In this document: one piece after another, positions 8,171 to 15,854 of the stretch | Layout of the letters: each line of letters starts with the position of its first letter | Numbering within the stretch: position 1 is the stretch's first letter | NCBI GenBank assembly: GCA_963717155.1 | Contig: OY970326.1 | Coordinates: 1,736,001 to 1,800,000, forward strand | DNA: 64,000 nt | Source: G963717155 sp963717155 | GTDB lineage: Bacteria > Actinomycetota > Thermoleophilia > Gaiellales > JALYLC01 | Direction: 5' to 3' | Made by a program: the position numbers and the translations under genes | Notes under the pieces: model-generated | Told to the model about the DNA's origin: nothing | The model's database searches: none | The model's input: only the letters and a program-made list of their open reading frames with translations

Positions 8171-9097
8171 TCATGTGTGGGCTTCCAGGAACTCTTCGAG
8201 CTCGGGACGCGTCGGCATCGCGTCGGAGCAGGCAAGTCGCGTGGCGACGAGGGCCCCGGCGGCGCTTCCGCGGCGCGCTGCGGCCACGGGATCGACCCCG
8301 TCGAGCAGGGCCGCGGAGAACGCGGCGAGGAACGCGTCGCCGGCACCGAGCCCGTTCACGACCGTGACCGGCATCGGGGGAATCCGCGTTGCGGTGCCGT
8401 TCTGGTGCACGGTCACGCCATCCGGTCCGTGCTTGACGATGACGACCTCGGCGCTCCGCGGGCCGAGACCGGCCGCCTCCAGCTCGCCGTCGCCTCCGAC
8501 GACGATGTTCGCCGCCTCGGCGGCGAGACCCGCGACGACCGGGTACTCCTCGGGCGCCTCCCAGAGCTGCGCGCGCCAGTCGGCGTCGAACACCGTCAGG
8601 ACGCCGCGCGTCGCGCGAGCGCGCACGAGACCGAGCGTGGCCGTGCGGCTCGGCTCGCGCGCAAGCCCCGTGCCGGTGACGAGCGCGAGCGGCAGCGCGA
8701 CGAGCGCGTCAAGGTCGAGATCTCCGAAGCGGAGCTCCCAGTCGGGACACGTCGGCGTCCGGTAGAAGGTGATGGGGAAGCGGTCGGGCGGCCACGCCTC
8801 GCAGAACGCCAGCGCGGTGCGCAGCGTCGGATGGGTGACCAGATGGGTGCAGTCGACGCCCTCGCGCTCGAGGTAGGCGCGGACGTACTCGCCGTGCCCG
8901 TCGTCACCGATCCCCGACACGATCGTGCAGCCGACCCCCAGGCGCGCGAGTCCGGTCGCGACGTTCCCGGCGAAGCCGCCGACGAACCGGCGGAACGTCT
9001 CGACCTCGGAGAGCGGCGTCTCCAGCTGCTCGGGATAGAGGTCCGCGCAGAGCCTTCCCATCACCGCCACCTGCGTGGTGCTCGCGCGTTTCGCCAT
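8171..9097 (-). CDS. iolC: 5-dehydro-2-deoxygluconokinase (PfkB family)
   Basis: A 308-residue ribokinase-fold kinase. PfkB signature 1 is visible as GGFAGNVATGLARLG and signature 2 as VNGLGAGDAFLAAFSAAL, where GAGD supplies the catalytic Asp and anion hole. The N-terminus QVAVMGRLCADLYP and CTIVSGIGDDGHGEYV match IolC. It phosphorylates 2-deoxy-5-keto-gluconate at C6. The ATG at 9097 (MAKRASTTQ) is supported by a TACCAT box nine bases upstream, implying an almost leaderless mRNA. It is first in the operon iolC-iolB-iolE-aldolase-VOC and has a LacI-type palindrome over its -35 region. Confidence 0.9.
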   Translation of the reverse strand: MAKRASTTQVAVMGRLCADLYPEQLETPLSEVETFRRFVGGFAGNVATGLARLGVGCTIVSGIGDDGHGEYVRAYLEREGVDCTHLVTHPTLRTALAFCEAWPPDRFPITFYRTPTCPDWELRFGDLDLDALVALPLALVTGTGLAREPSRTATLGLVRARATRGVLTVFDADWRAQLWEAPEEYPVVAGLAAEAANIVVGGDGELEAAGLGPRSAEVVIVKHGPDGVTVHQNGTATRIPPMPVTVVNGLGAGDAFLAAFSAALLDGVDPVAAARRGSAAGALVATRLACSDAMPTRPELEEFLEAHT

Positions 9098-9106
9098 CGC
9101 GGCTCC

Positions 9107-9112
9107 ATGGTA
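9107..9112 (-). promoter_or_regulatory. -10 box of the iolC operon promoter
   Basis: TACCAT on the minus strand, nine bases before the iolC ATG. TTGGAA at 9138-9133 is a candidate -35 with a 20-base spacer. It lies inside the palindrome at 9125-9138, so binding there would block the polymerase. Confidence 0.5.
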
Positions 9113-9124
9113 TCGACCCCGTAC

Positions 9125-9138
9125 TTGCAACGTTCCAA
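9125..9138. promoter_or_regulatory. LacI-type operator, copy 1 (iolC promoter)
   Basis: TTGCAACGTTCCAA is an imperfect palindrome around a central CG (12 of 14 bases symmetric), the architecture bound by LacI/GalR-family regulators. A copy differing at one base lies before iolD at 10227-10240. In both cases the palindrome is 12 bases from the -10 box. The regulator gene is not in the window. Confidence 0.6.
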
Positions 9139-9142
9139 TTCG

Positions 9143-9156
9143 CCCTGACGTCAGGG
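9143..9156. repeat. perfect 14-bp palindrome at the ligD-like stop codon
   Basis: CCCTGACGTCAGGG is perfectly self-complementary and covers the stop codon (9151-9153) of the leftward LigD-like gene. It could be a second regulatory site for iolC, whose operator ends five bases away, or chance. It has no loop, so it is a poor terminator. Confidence 0.4.
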
Positions 9157-10182
9157 GGCGAGCAGGCGCCAGTCGTCGCTGACGGCACCGGGCCGGTATG
9201 CCGCCTGCTCATGCTTCGCGACGATACCGAGCCCCCGTGCGCGTGCCGCGGTCCGTAGCTCGCGCCCATCGTCGTAGGCGCGCGAGAGCAGCAGCTCGCC
9301 GGCCTGGTCGTCGAGCAGCGCCGCGAGCCGGTCGCGTCTGCCGACCCACGGCTCGTCGATCAGCGGTTCCGCGTCCAGCTCGAGCAGGTCGAAGACGACG
9401 TACACCAGGCTGCCAGTATCGCCGTCGAGCAGTGCGCGACTTGGCCGGCCATCCTCGTCGAACGCGCAGACGACCCCGTCGAGGACGCACTCGCTGGTGC
9501 GGAGGCCGCGTGGCAGGCGGGCGAGCAACCTGCTCCAGCGCTCGTCCGGCGCGTCGTCCCCGTCACGCTCGAAGCGCGCACGAGCACCCTCGATCGGTGC
9601 GATCGCACGCGCTCCCTCCCACGCGATCTCGAACGCCCAGTCCGGACCGCTCGGCACGCGCCTGGCGGCTCGCGGCCGCATCGGCACGTAGCGCCTCGCC
9701 GGCCCGGCGGCGTGCTCCTTGGCCGCGCGCACGATCAGCCAGTTGCGCTCCTTCCCGTCGAGCGACGCCGGAACGAGGGCCCACTCGCCCTCCAGCCTGT
9801 GCCCGTGCAGGAGCACCGTGAGCGTCCCGTCGGCGCGCTCGCCGACGAGCTCGTAGGTGCCCCTGTCCCAGATGTCCACCGCCCCGGCCCCGTACTCGCC
9901 CTCGGGGATCTCGCCCTCGAACTGCGCGTACTCCAGCGGGTGATCCTCGACGTGCACGGCGAGCGCGCGCTCGCCACCGCGCAGCGGCACGCCTCGCGGC
10001 AGCGCCCAGCTCGCAAGTGCGCCGTCGCGCTCGAGCCTCAGGTCGTAGTGCAGGCTCCGTGCGAGATGACGTTGGACGACGAAGATCGGGGCTCCGCGCC
10101 GCCCCTTCGGGGCCGCCTCCTCGAACGGCTCGGGCGTGCGGCCTGCGCGGCGTTTCGCGCGATACTCGTCGAGGTCGGCCAT
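9151..10182 (-). CDS. LigD-like 3'-phosphoesterase fused to a degenerate ATP-dependent DNA ligase domain
   Basis: A 343-residue protein. Residues about 30-150 form a LigD 3'-phosphoesterase domain: FVVQRHLARSLHYDLRL and VHVEDHPLEYAQFEGEIPEG. His39, His45, Asp47, Arg49 and His81 have the same spacing as the Pseudomonas LigD metal-site residues (His42, His48, Asp50, Arg52, His84, from memory). Residues about 185-343 look like the ligase adenylation domain (VYVVFDLLELDAE, GIVAKHEQAAYRPG), but motif I reads EIAWEG where active ligases have E-x-K-x-D-G. The lysine that carries AMP is missing. I infer that it trims 3' ends in end-joining repair but cannot ligate. It is inserted between the two divergent iol units. 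Confidence 0.8.
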   Translation of the reverse strand: MADLDEYRAKRRAGRTPEPFEEAAPKGRRGAPIFVVQRHLARSLHYDLRLERDGALASWALPRGVPLRGGERALAVHVEDHPLEYAQFEGEIPEGEYGAGAVDIWDRGTYELVGERADGTLTVLLHGHRLEGEWALVPASLDGKERNWLIVRAAKEHAAGPARRYVPMRPRAARRVPSGPDWAFEIAWEGARAIAPIEGARARFERDGDDAPDERWSRLLARLPRGLRTSECVLDGVVCAFDEDGRPSRALLDGDTGSLVYVVFDLLELDAEPLIDEPWVGRRDRLAALLDDQAGELLLSRAYDDGRELRTAARARGLGIVAKHEQAAYRPGAVSDDWRLLAP

Positions 10183-10226
10183 CGCCCTCCGCTCAGTCGG
10201 CTCGCCCGGGCAATCGCAGCAGCAGG

Positions 10227-10258
10227 TTGCAACGTTCCACCTCCGCCGATCGTAGTAT
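10227..10258 (+). promoter_or_regulatory. iolD promoter with LacI-type operator, copy 2
   Basis: TTGCAACGTTCCAC (10227-10240) followed after 12 bases by TAGTAT (10253-10258). TTGCAA can serve as -35 with a 20-base spacer, mirroring the iolC promoter. A start near 10265 would give a leader of about 50 bases before the GTG at 10314. The same site lies 45 bases before the leftward LigD-like gene and may also affect it. Confidence 0.55.
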
Positions 10259-10313
10259 GCGCACTGATCGAGCAACGCCACCTCGTGCGCGTCACAACGA
10301 TGGGAGCGGTCAA

Positions 10314-12135
10314 GTGAGGGTCGTACGCCTGACGGTCGCGCAAGCGCTGGTTCGCTTCCTCGGCGCGCAGTCGGTCGAACGAGACGGAGTCGCGACACGC
10401 TTCTTCGCGGGCGCCTTCGGCATCTTCGGCCACGGCAACCTCGCGGGCATCGGCCAGGCGATCGACCAGGAGGGCATGCGCTTCGTGCCCGCTCGTAACG
10501 AGCAGGCGATGGTGCACGCGGCGATCGCCTACGCCCGAGCCCGCCGTCGTCTCGGAGCGTGGGCCTGCACCAGCTCCGTCGGCCCGGGCGCGACGAATAT
10601 GGTCACGGGCGCGGCGCTCGCGACCGTCAACCGCCTACCGGTGCTGCTGCTGCCAGGTGATGTCTTCGCCACGCGCCGGGTCGATCCCGTCCTCCAGCAG
10701 CTCGAGGCCGGCTGGTCCCGCGACGTCTCGGTCAACGACGCGTTCCGCCCCGTCTCGCGCTACTGGGACCGGATCAACCGGCCCGAGCAGCTCGGGCCGG
10801 CGCTGCTCGAGGCGATGCGCGTCCTGACCGATCCCGCCGAGACCGGCGCCGTCACGCTGTGCCTGCCCCAGGACGTGCAGGCCGAGGCCTACGACTTCCC
10901 GATCGAGCTGGTCGAGCCGCGCACCTGGCACATCGGCCGGCCGCTTCCCGACCCCGCCGCCCTCGAGCGCGCAACCGCGATGCTCCGAGGGGCGCGCTCG
11001 CCCCTCATCGTCGCCGGGGGCGGCGTTCACCACTCCGACGCGACCGACGCGCTCCGCGCGTTCGTCGAGCAGGCCGGGGTGCCGGTCGCGGAGACGCAGG
11101 CCGGGAAGGGAGCTCTCCCCTACGGTCACCCGCTCGCGCTCGGGGCGATCGGCGCCACGGGCACGCGTGCAGCCAACCTCATCGCGCGCGACGCCGATCT
11201 CGTGCTCGGGATCGGCACGCGCTACGCCGATTTCACGACTGCCTCGCGCACCGTCTTCCAGCACACCGACGTTCAGGTCGTGAACGTCAACGTCGGCGCC
11301 CGCGACGCCGCCAAGCTCGGAGGCTGTGCGCTCGTGGGCGATGCCCGGGCGACCCTCGAGCAGCTCGGCTCGGCACTCGCGGGGCACCACGTCGTCCGAG
11401 CGCTACGAGGAGCGTGCCAGAACGCTCGTACAGGAGTGGGACGGCGAGGTCGATCGACTGGTCGACGCTCCCGAGGAGGTGCGCCCGACCCAGGCCCAGG
11501 TGATCGGGGCGGTCAACGACGCCGCCGGCGACACGGGCGTCGTGGTGTGTGCCGCAGGCAGCATGCCGGGCGACCTCCACAAGCTCTGGCGACCGCGCCA
11601 CCCGATGGCGTACCACGTCGAGTACGGCTACTCGTGCATGGGCTACGAGGTCGCGGGCGGACTCGGCGTGCGCCTCGCCGAGCCGGACCGCGAGGTCTTC
11701 GTGATGGTCGGCGACGGCTCCTGGCTTCTGATGTCCTCCGAGCTCGTCACGGCGGCCGAGCAGGGGGTGCGCATCACGTGCGTGCTTGTCGACAACTACG
11801 GCTACGGCTCGATCGGGGGGCTGTCGCGCTCGCTCGGCTCGAACGGCTTCGGCACTGCCCGCTCCGTCGGCGTCGACCTCGAGGCGAACGCCCGGAGCCT
11901 CGGCGCAGAGGCCGTGCGCGTCGACTCGCTCGGTGACCTCCGTACGGCCCTCGCCGCCGCTCCCGAACGCGAGCACTCGACGGTGGTCGTGGTCGAGTGC
12001 GATCCGCTGATCGGCGTTCCGTCGTACGAGTCGTGGTGGGACGTCCCTGTCGCCGAGGTCTCGGAGCAGCTCACGGTCGACCAGGCGCGGCGCACCTACG
12101 AGCGCGAGCTCACGCGCGAGCGGCCGTTCCTGTGA
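10314..12135 (+). CDS. iolD: 3D-(3,5/4)-trihydroxycyclohexane-1,2-dione acylhydrolase (ThDP enzyme), one frame break
   Basis: A thiamine-diphosphate enzyme of about 607 residues. The N-terminal PYR domain shows GAFGIFGHGNLAGIGQA and RNEQAMVHAAIAYAR, with the ThDP-activating Glu in ARNEQ. The middle domain includes LIVAGGGVHHS and GIGTRYADFTT. Near 11390-11410 the frame shifts by one and continues to the C-terminal PP domain with MGYEVAGGLGVRLA and the ThDP/Mg motif VGDGSWLLMSSEL...VDNYGYGSI. IolD opens the inositol ring to 5-deoxy-glucuronate, the IolB substrate. GTG at 10314 fits the alignment. It is monocistronic and divergent from iolCBE. The single break is probably a base-calling error. 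Confidence 0.88.
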
Positions 12136-12139
12136 GCCG

Positions 12140-12499
12140 CTAGATCCACTCCTCCGGGGCCGACCGATCGGAGTCGGCGTCCCCGGTGTTGCGGGTGCCC
12201 ATCGGCTCGATCAGCAGCACCTCGGTCTCCTGCAGCGCGCGCGGTCGGTGCTCGACGCCCTTCGGGACCACGAAGAGCTCGCCGGGACCGAGCTCGACCG
12301 TGCGGTCGCGCAGGTCGACCAGCAGCCGGCCGCTGATGACGAGGAAGAAGTCATCGGTGTCCTCGTGCTTGTGCCACACGAAGTCACCCTGCACCTTGAC
12401 GAGCGCGACCTTGTTCTCGTTGTAGGCGGCGACGATCCGCGGCCGCCACTGGTCGTCGATCAGCGCGAGCTTGCCTGCCAGGGAGACCTTCTCGTTCAT
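12140..12499 (-). CDS. small cupin-domain protein
   Basis: A 119-residue single-cupin protein. Cupin motif 1 reads WHKHEDTDDFFLVISGRL and motif 2 reads ELGPGELFVVPKGVEHRP, giving His, His, Glu and His metal ligands. Such proteins bind a divalent metal and act as isomerases, dioxygenases or ligand sensors; the substrate is unknown here. The ATG at 12499 is nine bases from a TACCAT box (12514-12509), the same arrangement as iolC. It converges on iolD (four bases between the ends), so it might belong to carbohydrate metabolism, but there is no direct evidence. Confidence 0.75.
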   Translation of the reverse strand: MNEKVSLAGKLALIDDQWRPRIVAAYNENKVALVKVQGDFVWHKHEDTDDFFLVISGRLLVDLRDRTVELGPGELFVVPKGVEHRPRALQETEVLLIEPMGTRNTGDADSDRSAPEEWI

Positions 12500-12507
12500 C
12501 GCGTGCC

Positions 12508-12514
12508 TATGGTA
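12508..12514. promoter_or_regulatory. overlapping divergent -10 boxes
   Basis: TATGGTA reads TATGGT rightward (10 bases before the methyltransferase ATG at 12524) and TACCAT leftward (9 bases before the cupin ATG at 12499). One seven-base sequence seems to serve both divergent, nearly leaderless genes, so initiation in the two directions should be mutually exclusive. Confidence 0.5.
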
Positions 12515-12523
12515 TCCCGCGGG

Positions 12524-13288
12524 ATGGCCGACTCCGGACACGAGCTGTTCGACCGCGTCGTCGGTCAGTACTCGAGGACGCGCCCGGGTTATCCCGAGGA
12601 GTCCATCGACTGGCTCGCGGCGCGCGCTGGGCTCACGTCCGCAAGTCGCGTCCTCGACCTCGGAGCGGGTACCGGCAAGCTGACGGCCTCGCTCGCCGCA
12701 CGCGGCTACGAGGTCGTCGCCGTCGAGCCGCTGCCCGGCATGCGCGCGCAGCTCGAGCACGACACCCCCGACGTTCGTGTCATCGCAGGAAGTGCCGAGC
12801 ACGTCCCGCTCCCCGACGCCTCGCTGGATGCTGTATGCGTGGCGCAGGCATTCCACTGGTTCGAGCCGCACGCTGCGCTCTCCGAGATCGCGCGCCTGCT
12901 CGTCCCGGACGGCTCGTTCGTGCTCGTCTGGAACCTGTGGGACGTCGAGGATCCGGCGCAGGCGGCGCTCGATCGCATCGTCTCGCCGCTCGAGACCGGT
13001 CGGATCCGGCACCTGACGACCGCCAACCATCCGTATGGCGCCTGGCCCGAGGTGCTCGCGGCCGACGAGCGCTTCGCTCCGGCGCAACGGGAGCGGTTCG
13101 CACACACGGTCGAGCTCGCAGCAGACGAGGTCGCCGAACGCGTCGCGTCCATGAGCCAGGTGCAGTCGGCGCCGCCTGCCGATCGCGACGGGGCGATCGC
13201 CGAGGCACGTTCGCTCGTCCGCGAGATGCCCGGCGAGCGAGCGACGTTCCGCTACGCGACCGAGGTCGAGATCCGCCGGCGACGCTGA
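12524..13288 (+). CDS. class I SAM-dependent methyltransferase (UbiE/Methyltransf_11 type)
   Basis: A 254-residue protein with motif I VLDLGAGTGKLTASLAARG, motif II VVAVEPLPGMRAQL, a D-A-V-C-V-A-Q-A-F-H-W-F segment and motif III LVPDGSFVLVWN. The phrase AQAFHWF is typical of the small actinobacterial and fungal methyltransferase group that begins LFDRVVGQYSRTRPGYP. The substrate is not known. The ATG at 12524 lies just after the shared -10 box. A hairpin (13294-13316) follows the stop. Confidence 0.85.
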   Translation: MADSGHELFDRVVGQYSRTRPGYPEESIDWLAARAGLTSASRVLDLGAGTGKLTASLAARGYEVVAVEPLPGMRAQLEHDTPDVRVIAGSAEHVPLPDASLDAVCVAQAFHWFEPHAALSEIARLLVPDGSFVLVWNLWDVEDPAQAALDRIVSPLETGRIRHLTTANHPYGAWPEVLAADERFAPAQRERFAHTVELAADEVAERVASMSQVQSAPPADRDGAIAEARSLVREMPGERATFRYATEVEIRRRR

Positions 13289-13293
13289 TCCGC

Positions 13294-13316
13294 GCTACGC
13301 GCAGGGCTCGCGTAGC
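13294..13316. terminator. bidirectional hairpin terminator
   Basis: GCTACGCG (13294-13301) and CGCGTAGC (13309-13316) form a perfect 8-bp stem with a 7-base loop between the convergent ends of the methyltransferase and the anti-sigma-like gene. There is no U-tract, as is usual in GC-rich actinobacteria. Confidence 0.55.
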
Positions 13317-13927
13317 TACACGAGGCGTCCGGCGAGCACCCAGTCCCTCGACCAGCCGGGCCTGCCGGTGCCTGGCTCGTGCGTCAGCCAGATACCCTGC
13401 CACGCCGGCCCGAGGTTCGGGACCTGGACCGTGGTGTCGATCCTGCCCTGCGCGTCGGGCCGGAAGACCCGAGTCGACACGCGGTGCGCCGGATCTCGCG
13501 CGATCCAAAGCTCGTACACGCTGTTGTTCTCGAGGGGAGGGAGCCCGTCGATGCGGAACCGGATGTGGCGGGTGTCGTCCGAGAGCATGGACACGGCGAC
13601 GCCGCTCGCCTGGTATCCCGCCCCGCGCTCATCGTCACGCTCGGACCGTTGAACGTCGCACCCGAGCCGCTTCCGACGACGGCAACGATCGCGAGCACGA
13701 TGGCGGCAAGTGCGAGCCCGCCGCTCGCGATGCGCCACGCGGGGAGGTCCCCCAGAGGCGCCGCAAGGCGGGACGCCGCGGCCGGCGCGGGCCGGGACTC
13801 GAGTCGCGGGAATCTCGAGCAGGCGTGCGCGAAGCTCGGCGGAGGGCTCGGGCGGAGGGCCCACGGTCCGGAGCATGCGCTCGACGCGCTCGAGCGTCGG
13901 GTCGTCGTGAAGGTGGTCGTCGGTCAT
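13316..13927 (-). CDS. RskA-like anti-sigma factor, frameshifted
   Basis: It starts MTDDHLHDDPTLERVERML directly downstream of the sigma gene on the same strand. After an N-terminal segment the frame moves near 13700-13800 to a hydrophobic stretch, AIVAVVGSGSGATF, probably the membrane anchor. Near 13640 it moves back to a C-terminal domain with SMLSDDTRHIRFRIDG, SVYELWIARDP and GRIDTTVQVPNLG. This matches the extracytoplasmic RskA domain (N-S-V-Y-E-L-W-I core). It would hold the ECF sigma factor at the membrane until a signal leads to its proteolysis. The zinc-anti-sigma H-x3-C-x2-C motif is not seen. The frame breaks look like sequence errors. Confidence 0.65.
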   Translation of the reverse strand: MTDDHLHDDPTLERVERMLRTVGPPPEPSAELRARLLEIPATRVPARAGRGVPPCGASGGPPRVAHRERRARTCRHRARDRCRRRKRLGCDVQRSERDDERGAGYQASGVAVSMLSDDTRHIRFRIDGLPPLENNSVYELWIARDPAHRVSTRVFRPDAQGRIDTTVQVPNLGPAWQGIWLTHEPGTGRPGWSRDWVLAGRLV

Positions 13928-14010
13928 TCGCGGCCTAGTCGTAGTAGTAGTACGTGTCGGAGGCCTTCGTGGATTCCAGCAGGATTTACTTAACGTTCTC
14001 TTAGACAAAG

Positions 14011-14587
14011 CTAGACCTGCCCATCGAGCGCTTCGGCGAGGAGGGCGAGCGCGCGCCGCGTACGGGTCTTGACCGTCCCGAGCGGATCGCCGAGCCGTTC
14101 TGCGATCTCCGTCTGCGAGAGGCCCTGCCAGTACGCGAGCTCGATGACCTCGCGGAGGGGCGGTGCAAGCGAGGCGACGGCTGCCTGCAGCACGAGCGCC
14201 TCTGCCGCATCGGAGACCTCGCCTGGCGAGGGTCCGCCGCAGGGTCGGCGCGCGTCGGACGGACTCGTCGACCGCGACGGCCGAGCGGCGTCGCAACGCG
14301 TCTCGCGCCGCGTTGCGCGCGATCGTTGCGATCCACGCCTCGGCGCTTCCTCGCTCGGGATCGAACGAGTGCGCGTTCCTCCAGATGCGCAGGAACACCT
14401 CCTGCGTCACGTCCTCGGCCGCCGCGCGATCGCCGAGATGGCGCAGTGCCTCGCCGAGCACCGGGCCGGTGAACACGTCGCAGAGCCGCGCGAACGCACG
14501 CTCGTCGCCGGCCGAGACGCGAGCGAGCAGTCCGTCAGCGCTCAACGTACCCCGCGCACGTCGATGCGCCCCTCCACGGCCATACAC
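14011..14587 (-). CDS. ECF RNA polymerase sigma factor, frameshifted
   Basis: Region 2 reads ARVSAGDERAFARLCDVF and ALRHLGDRAAAEDVTQEVFLRIW, with the DVTQEVFLRIW core of sigma 2.2 and TIARNAARDALRR of 2.4. After a frame change between about 14195 and 14260, region 4 reads PLREVIELAYWQGLSQTEIA and GTVKTRTRRALALLAEAL, the -35-recognising helix-turn-helix. Length is about 190 residues. The pair with the RskA-like gene 83 bases downstream suggests a SigK/RskA-type envelope-responsive switch. The start is uncertain: GTG at 14587 or TTG at 14545 (LSADGLLARV). Confidence 0.75.
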
Positions 14588-14622
14588 CCATCATCCAGCA
14601 TATCCGCCGACGAGGCTTCAGC

Positions 14623-14830
14623 TCACGGCTCGGCTGTTACGAGCGAGCGGGCGACGACGATGAACCCGCACGCGCCCGACGACGAGCAGGACACAGGCCC
14701 CGATCGCGATCGACCAGGCGGCGTCGCCGACGACCAGCACGAGCGCTCCGGCGACCAGTCCGACGAGGCACAGCGCCGTCGCGCGCTGCGAGTCGGCCCG
14801 GACGGCGAGGTCCGGGAGCGGGCTCCGCAC
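14623..14830 (-). CDS. small two-helix membrane protein downstream of cydB, frameshifted
   Basis: Joining two frames near 14690 gives about 68 residues: VRSPLPDLAVRADSQRA, then LCLVGLVAGALVLVVG and SIAIGACVLLVVG-ACGFIVVARSLV, two hydrophobic helices. It follows the cydB end directly. It may be a small accessory subunit of the bd oxidase (CydX-like in position only; there is no sequence similarity I can claim) or an unrelated membrane protein. Confidence 0.4.
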
Positions 14831-14831
14831 C

Positions 14832-15854
14832 GGCCCTCCTCGGCCGCCGTGTCGAACGTTCCCACGAGCACCATCCTGAACAGCAGGCCGAGCGACGGGA
14901 CAGGATCACCGAGCCGACCGCGAGTCCGACGAGCGTGGCGATCAGCGTCGCACGCGGCGCCGCTGCCTCGTCGATCGTGAGTCCTGGGAGCAGCTCGGGG
15001 CGTTGGGCGAGCGCCCAGCCGGCGATGACCGCCGCCACCGCGACGACCGAGACCGCGCGCGCGGGCTCGAGCCGGCGGGTGGCGACGAGCGCGAGCGCCA
15101 CGACGCCCGGCGAGCGCCGAGATCGACGACCGCGGCCACGCCCGGGCCAGCTCGTGAGGCCGTGCCAGAGCCGGCCGGCGTCCTCCCGCACCACGATCAG
15201 CGCCGGCAACGGCGACGACCGCCGGCGACGACCGCGGCCCACATGCGCACGTACCCGGAAGGCGTCGACGAGGTCATCACGCCCGATCGCGAGCCGCGTC
15301 GCCCGAGAGCCAGACCGCCGCGATGTACGCGGCGATCACGACCGCGAGCACGCCCACGATCACCGATGTCGGGTTGAGCCAGCTCGTCACCAGGTCGCCC
15401 TGGGCGTTGCCCGGTGGCACGTGGCCCGAGGCGATCGCGCCGGCGACGACCCCGAGCGCGAACGGCGTGATGATGGAGGAGAGCGCGAACAGGTGCTCGA
15501 CGGGCCGCTGAGCACGCGCTGACGCGGTCTGGCCGCGGAGGACGTAGGCCGATCGCGCGCAGCACGATCCCGATCGCTGCGATCACGAGCGGCACGGCGA
15601 GCGTCGAGGCGATCGCCGCGAACGCCGACTGGATAGCACGTCCAGGCGACGGTCAGGACGAGGATCAGCCAGACGTGATTCGCCTCCCAGACGGGCGCGA
15701 TCGCATGGCGAGCGTGATCGCGGATCCGCTGCTCCCGCTCGCCGTGGCCGGGGTTGAGCTGCCAGAAGCCGGCCCCGAAGTCGGCGCCTGCGAGCACGGC
15801 GTATGCGATCAGGCCGACGAGGATCACGACGAGGGGTACCTCGGCCAGCGTCAC
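14832..15854 (-). CDS. cydB: cytochrome bd-type quinol oxidase subunit II, multiply frameshifted
   Basis: The first frame reads VTLAEVPLVVILVGLIAYAVLAGADFGAGFWQL and APVWEANHVWLILVLTVAWTCYP, the unmistakable CydB N-terminus (GADFGAG, W-E-A-N-H-V-W). Later pieces in other frames read LAVPLVIAAIGIVLRG, FALSSIITPFALGVVAGAIASG, SWLNPTSVIVGVLAVVIAAYIAAVWL, WALAQRPELLPGLTIDEAAAP and LFRMVLVGTFDTAAEEG. Together they cover a full CydB of about 340 residues with at least four frame changes. GTG at 15854 overlaps the cydA stop (GTGA). CydB completes the bd-type terminal oxidase that reduces oxygen with quinol. The 3' boundary is approximate. Confidence 0.75.
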
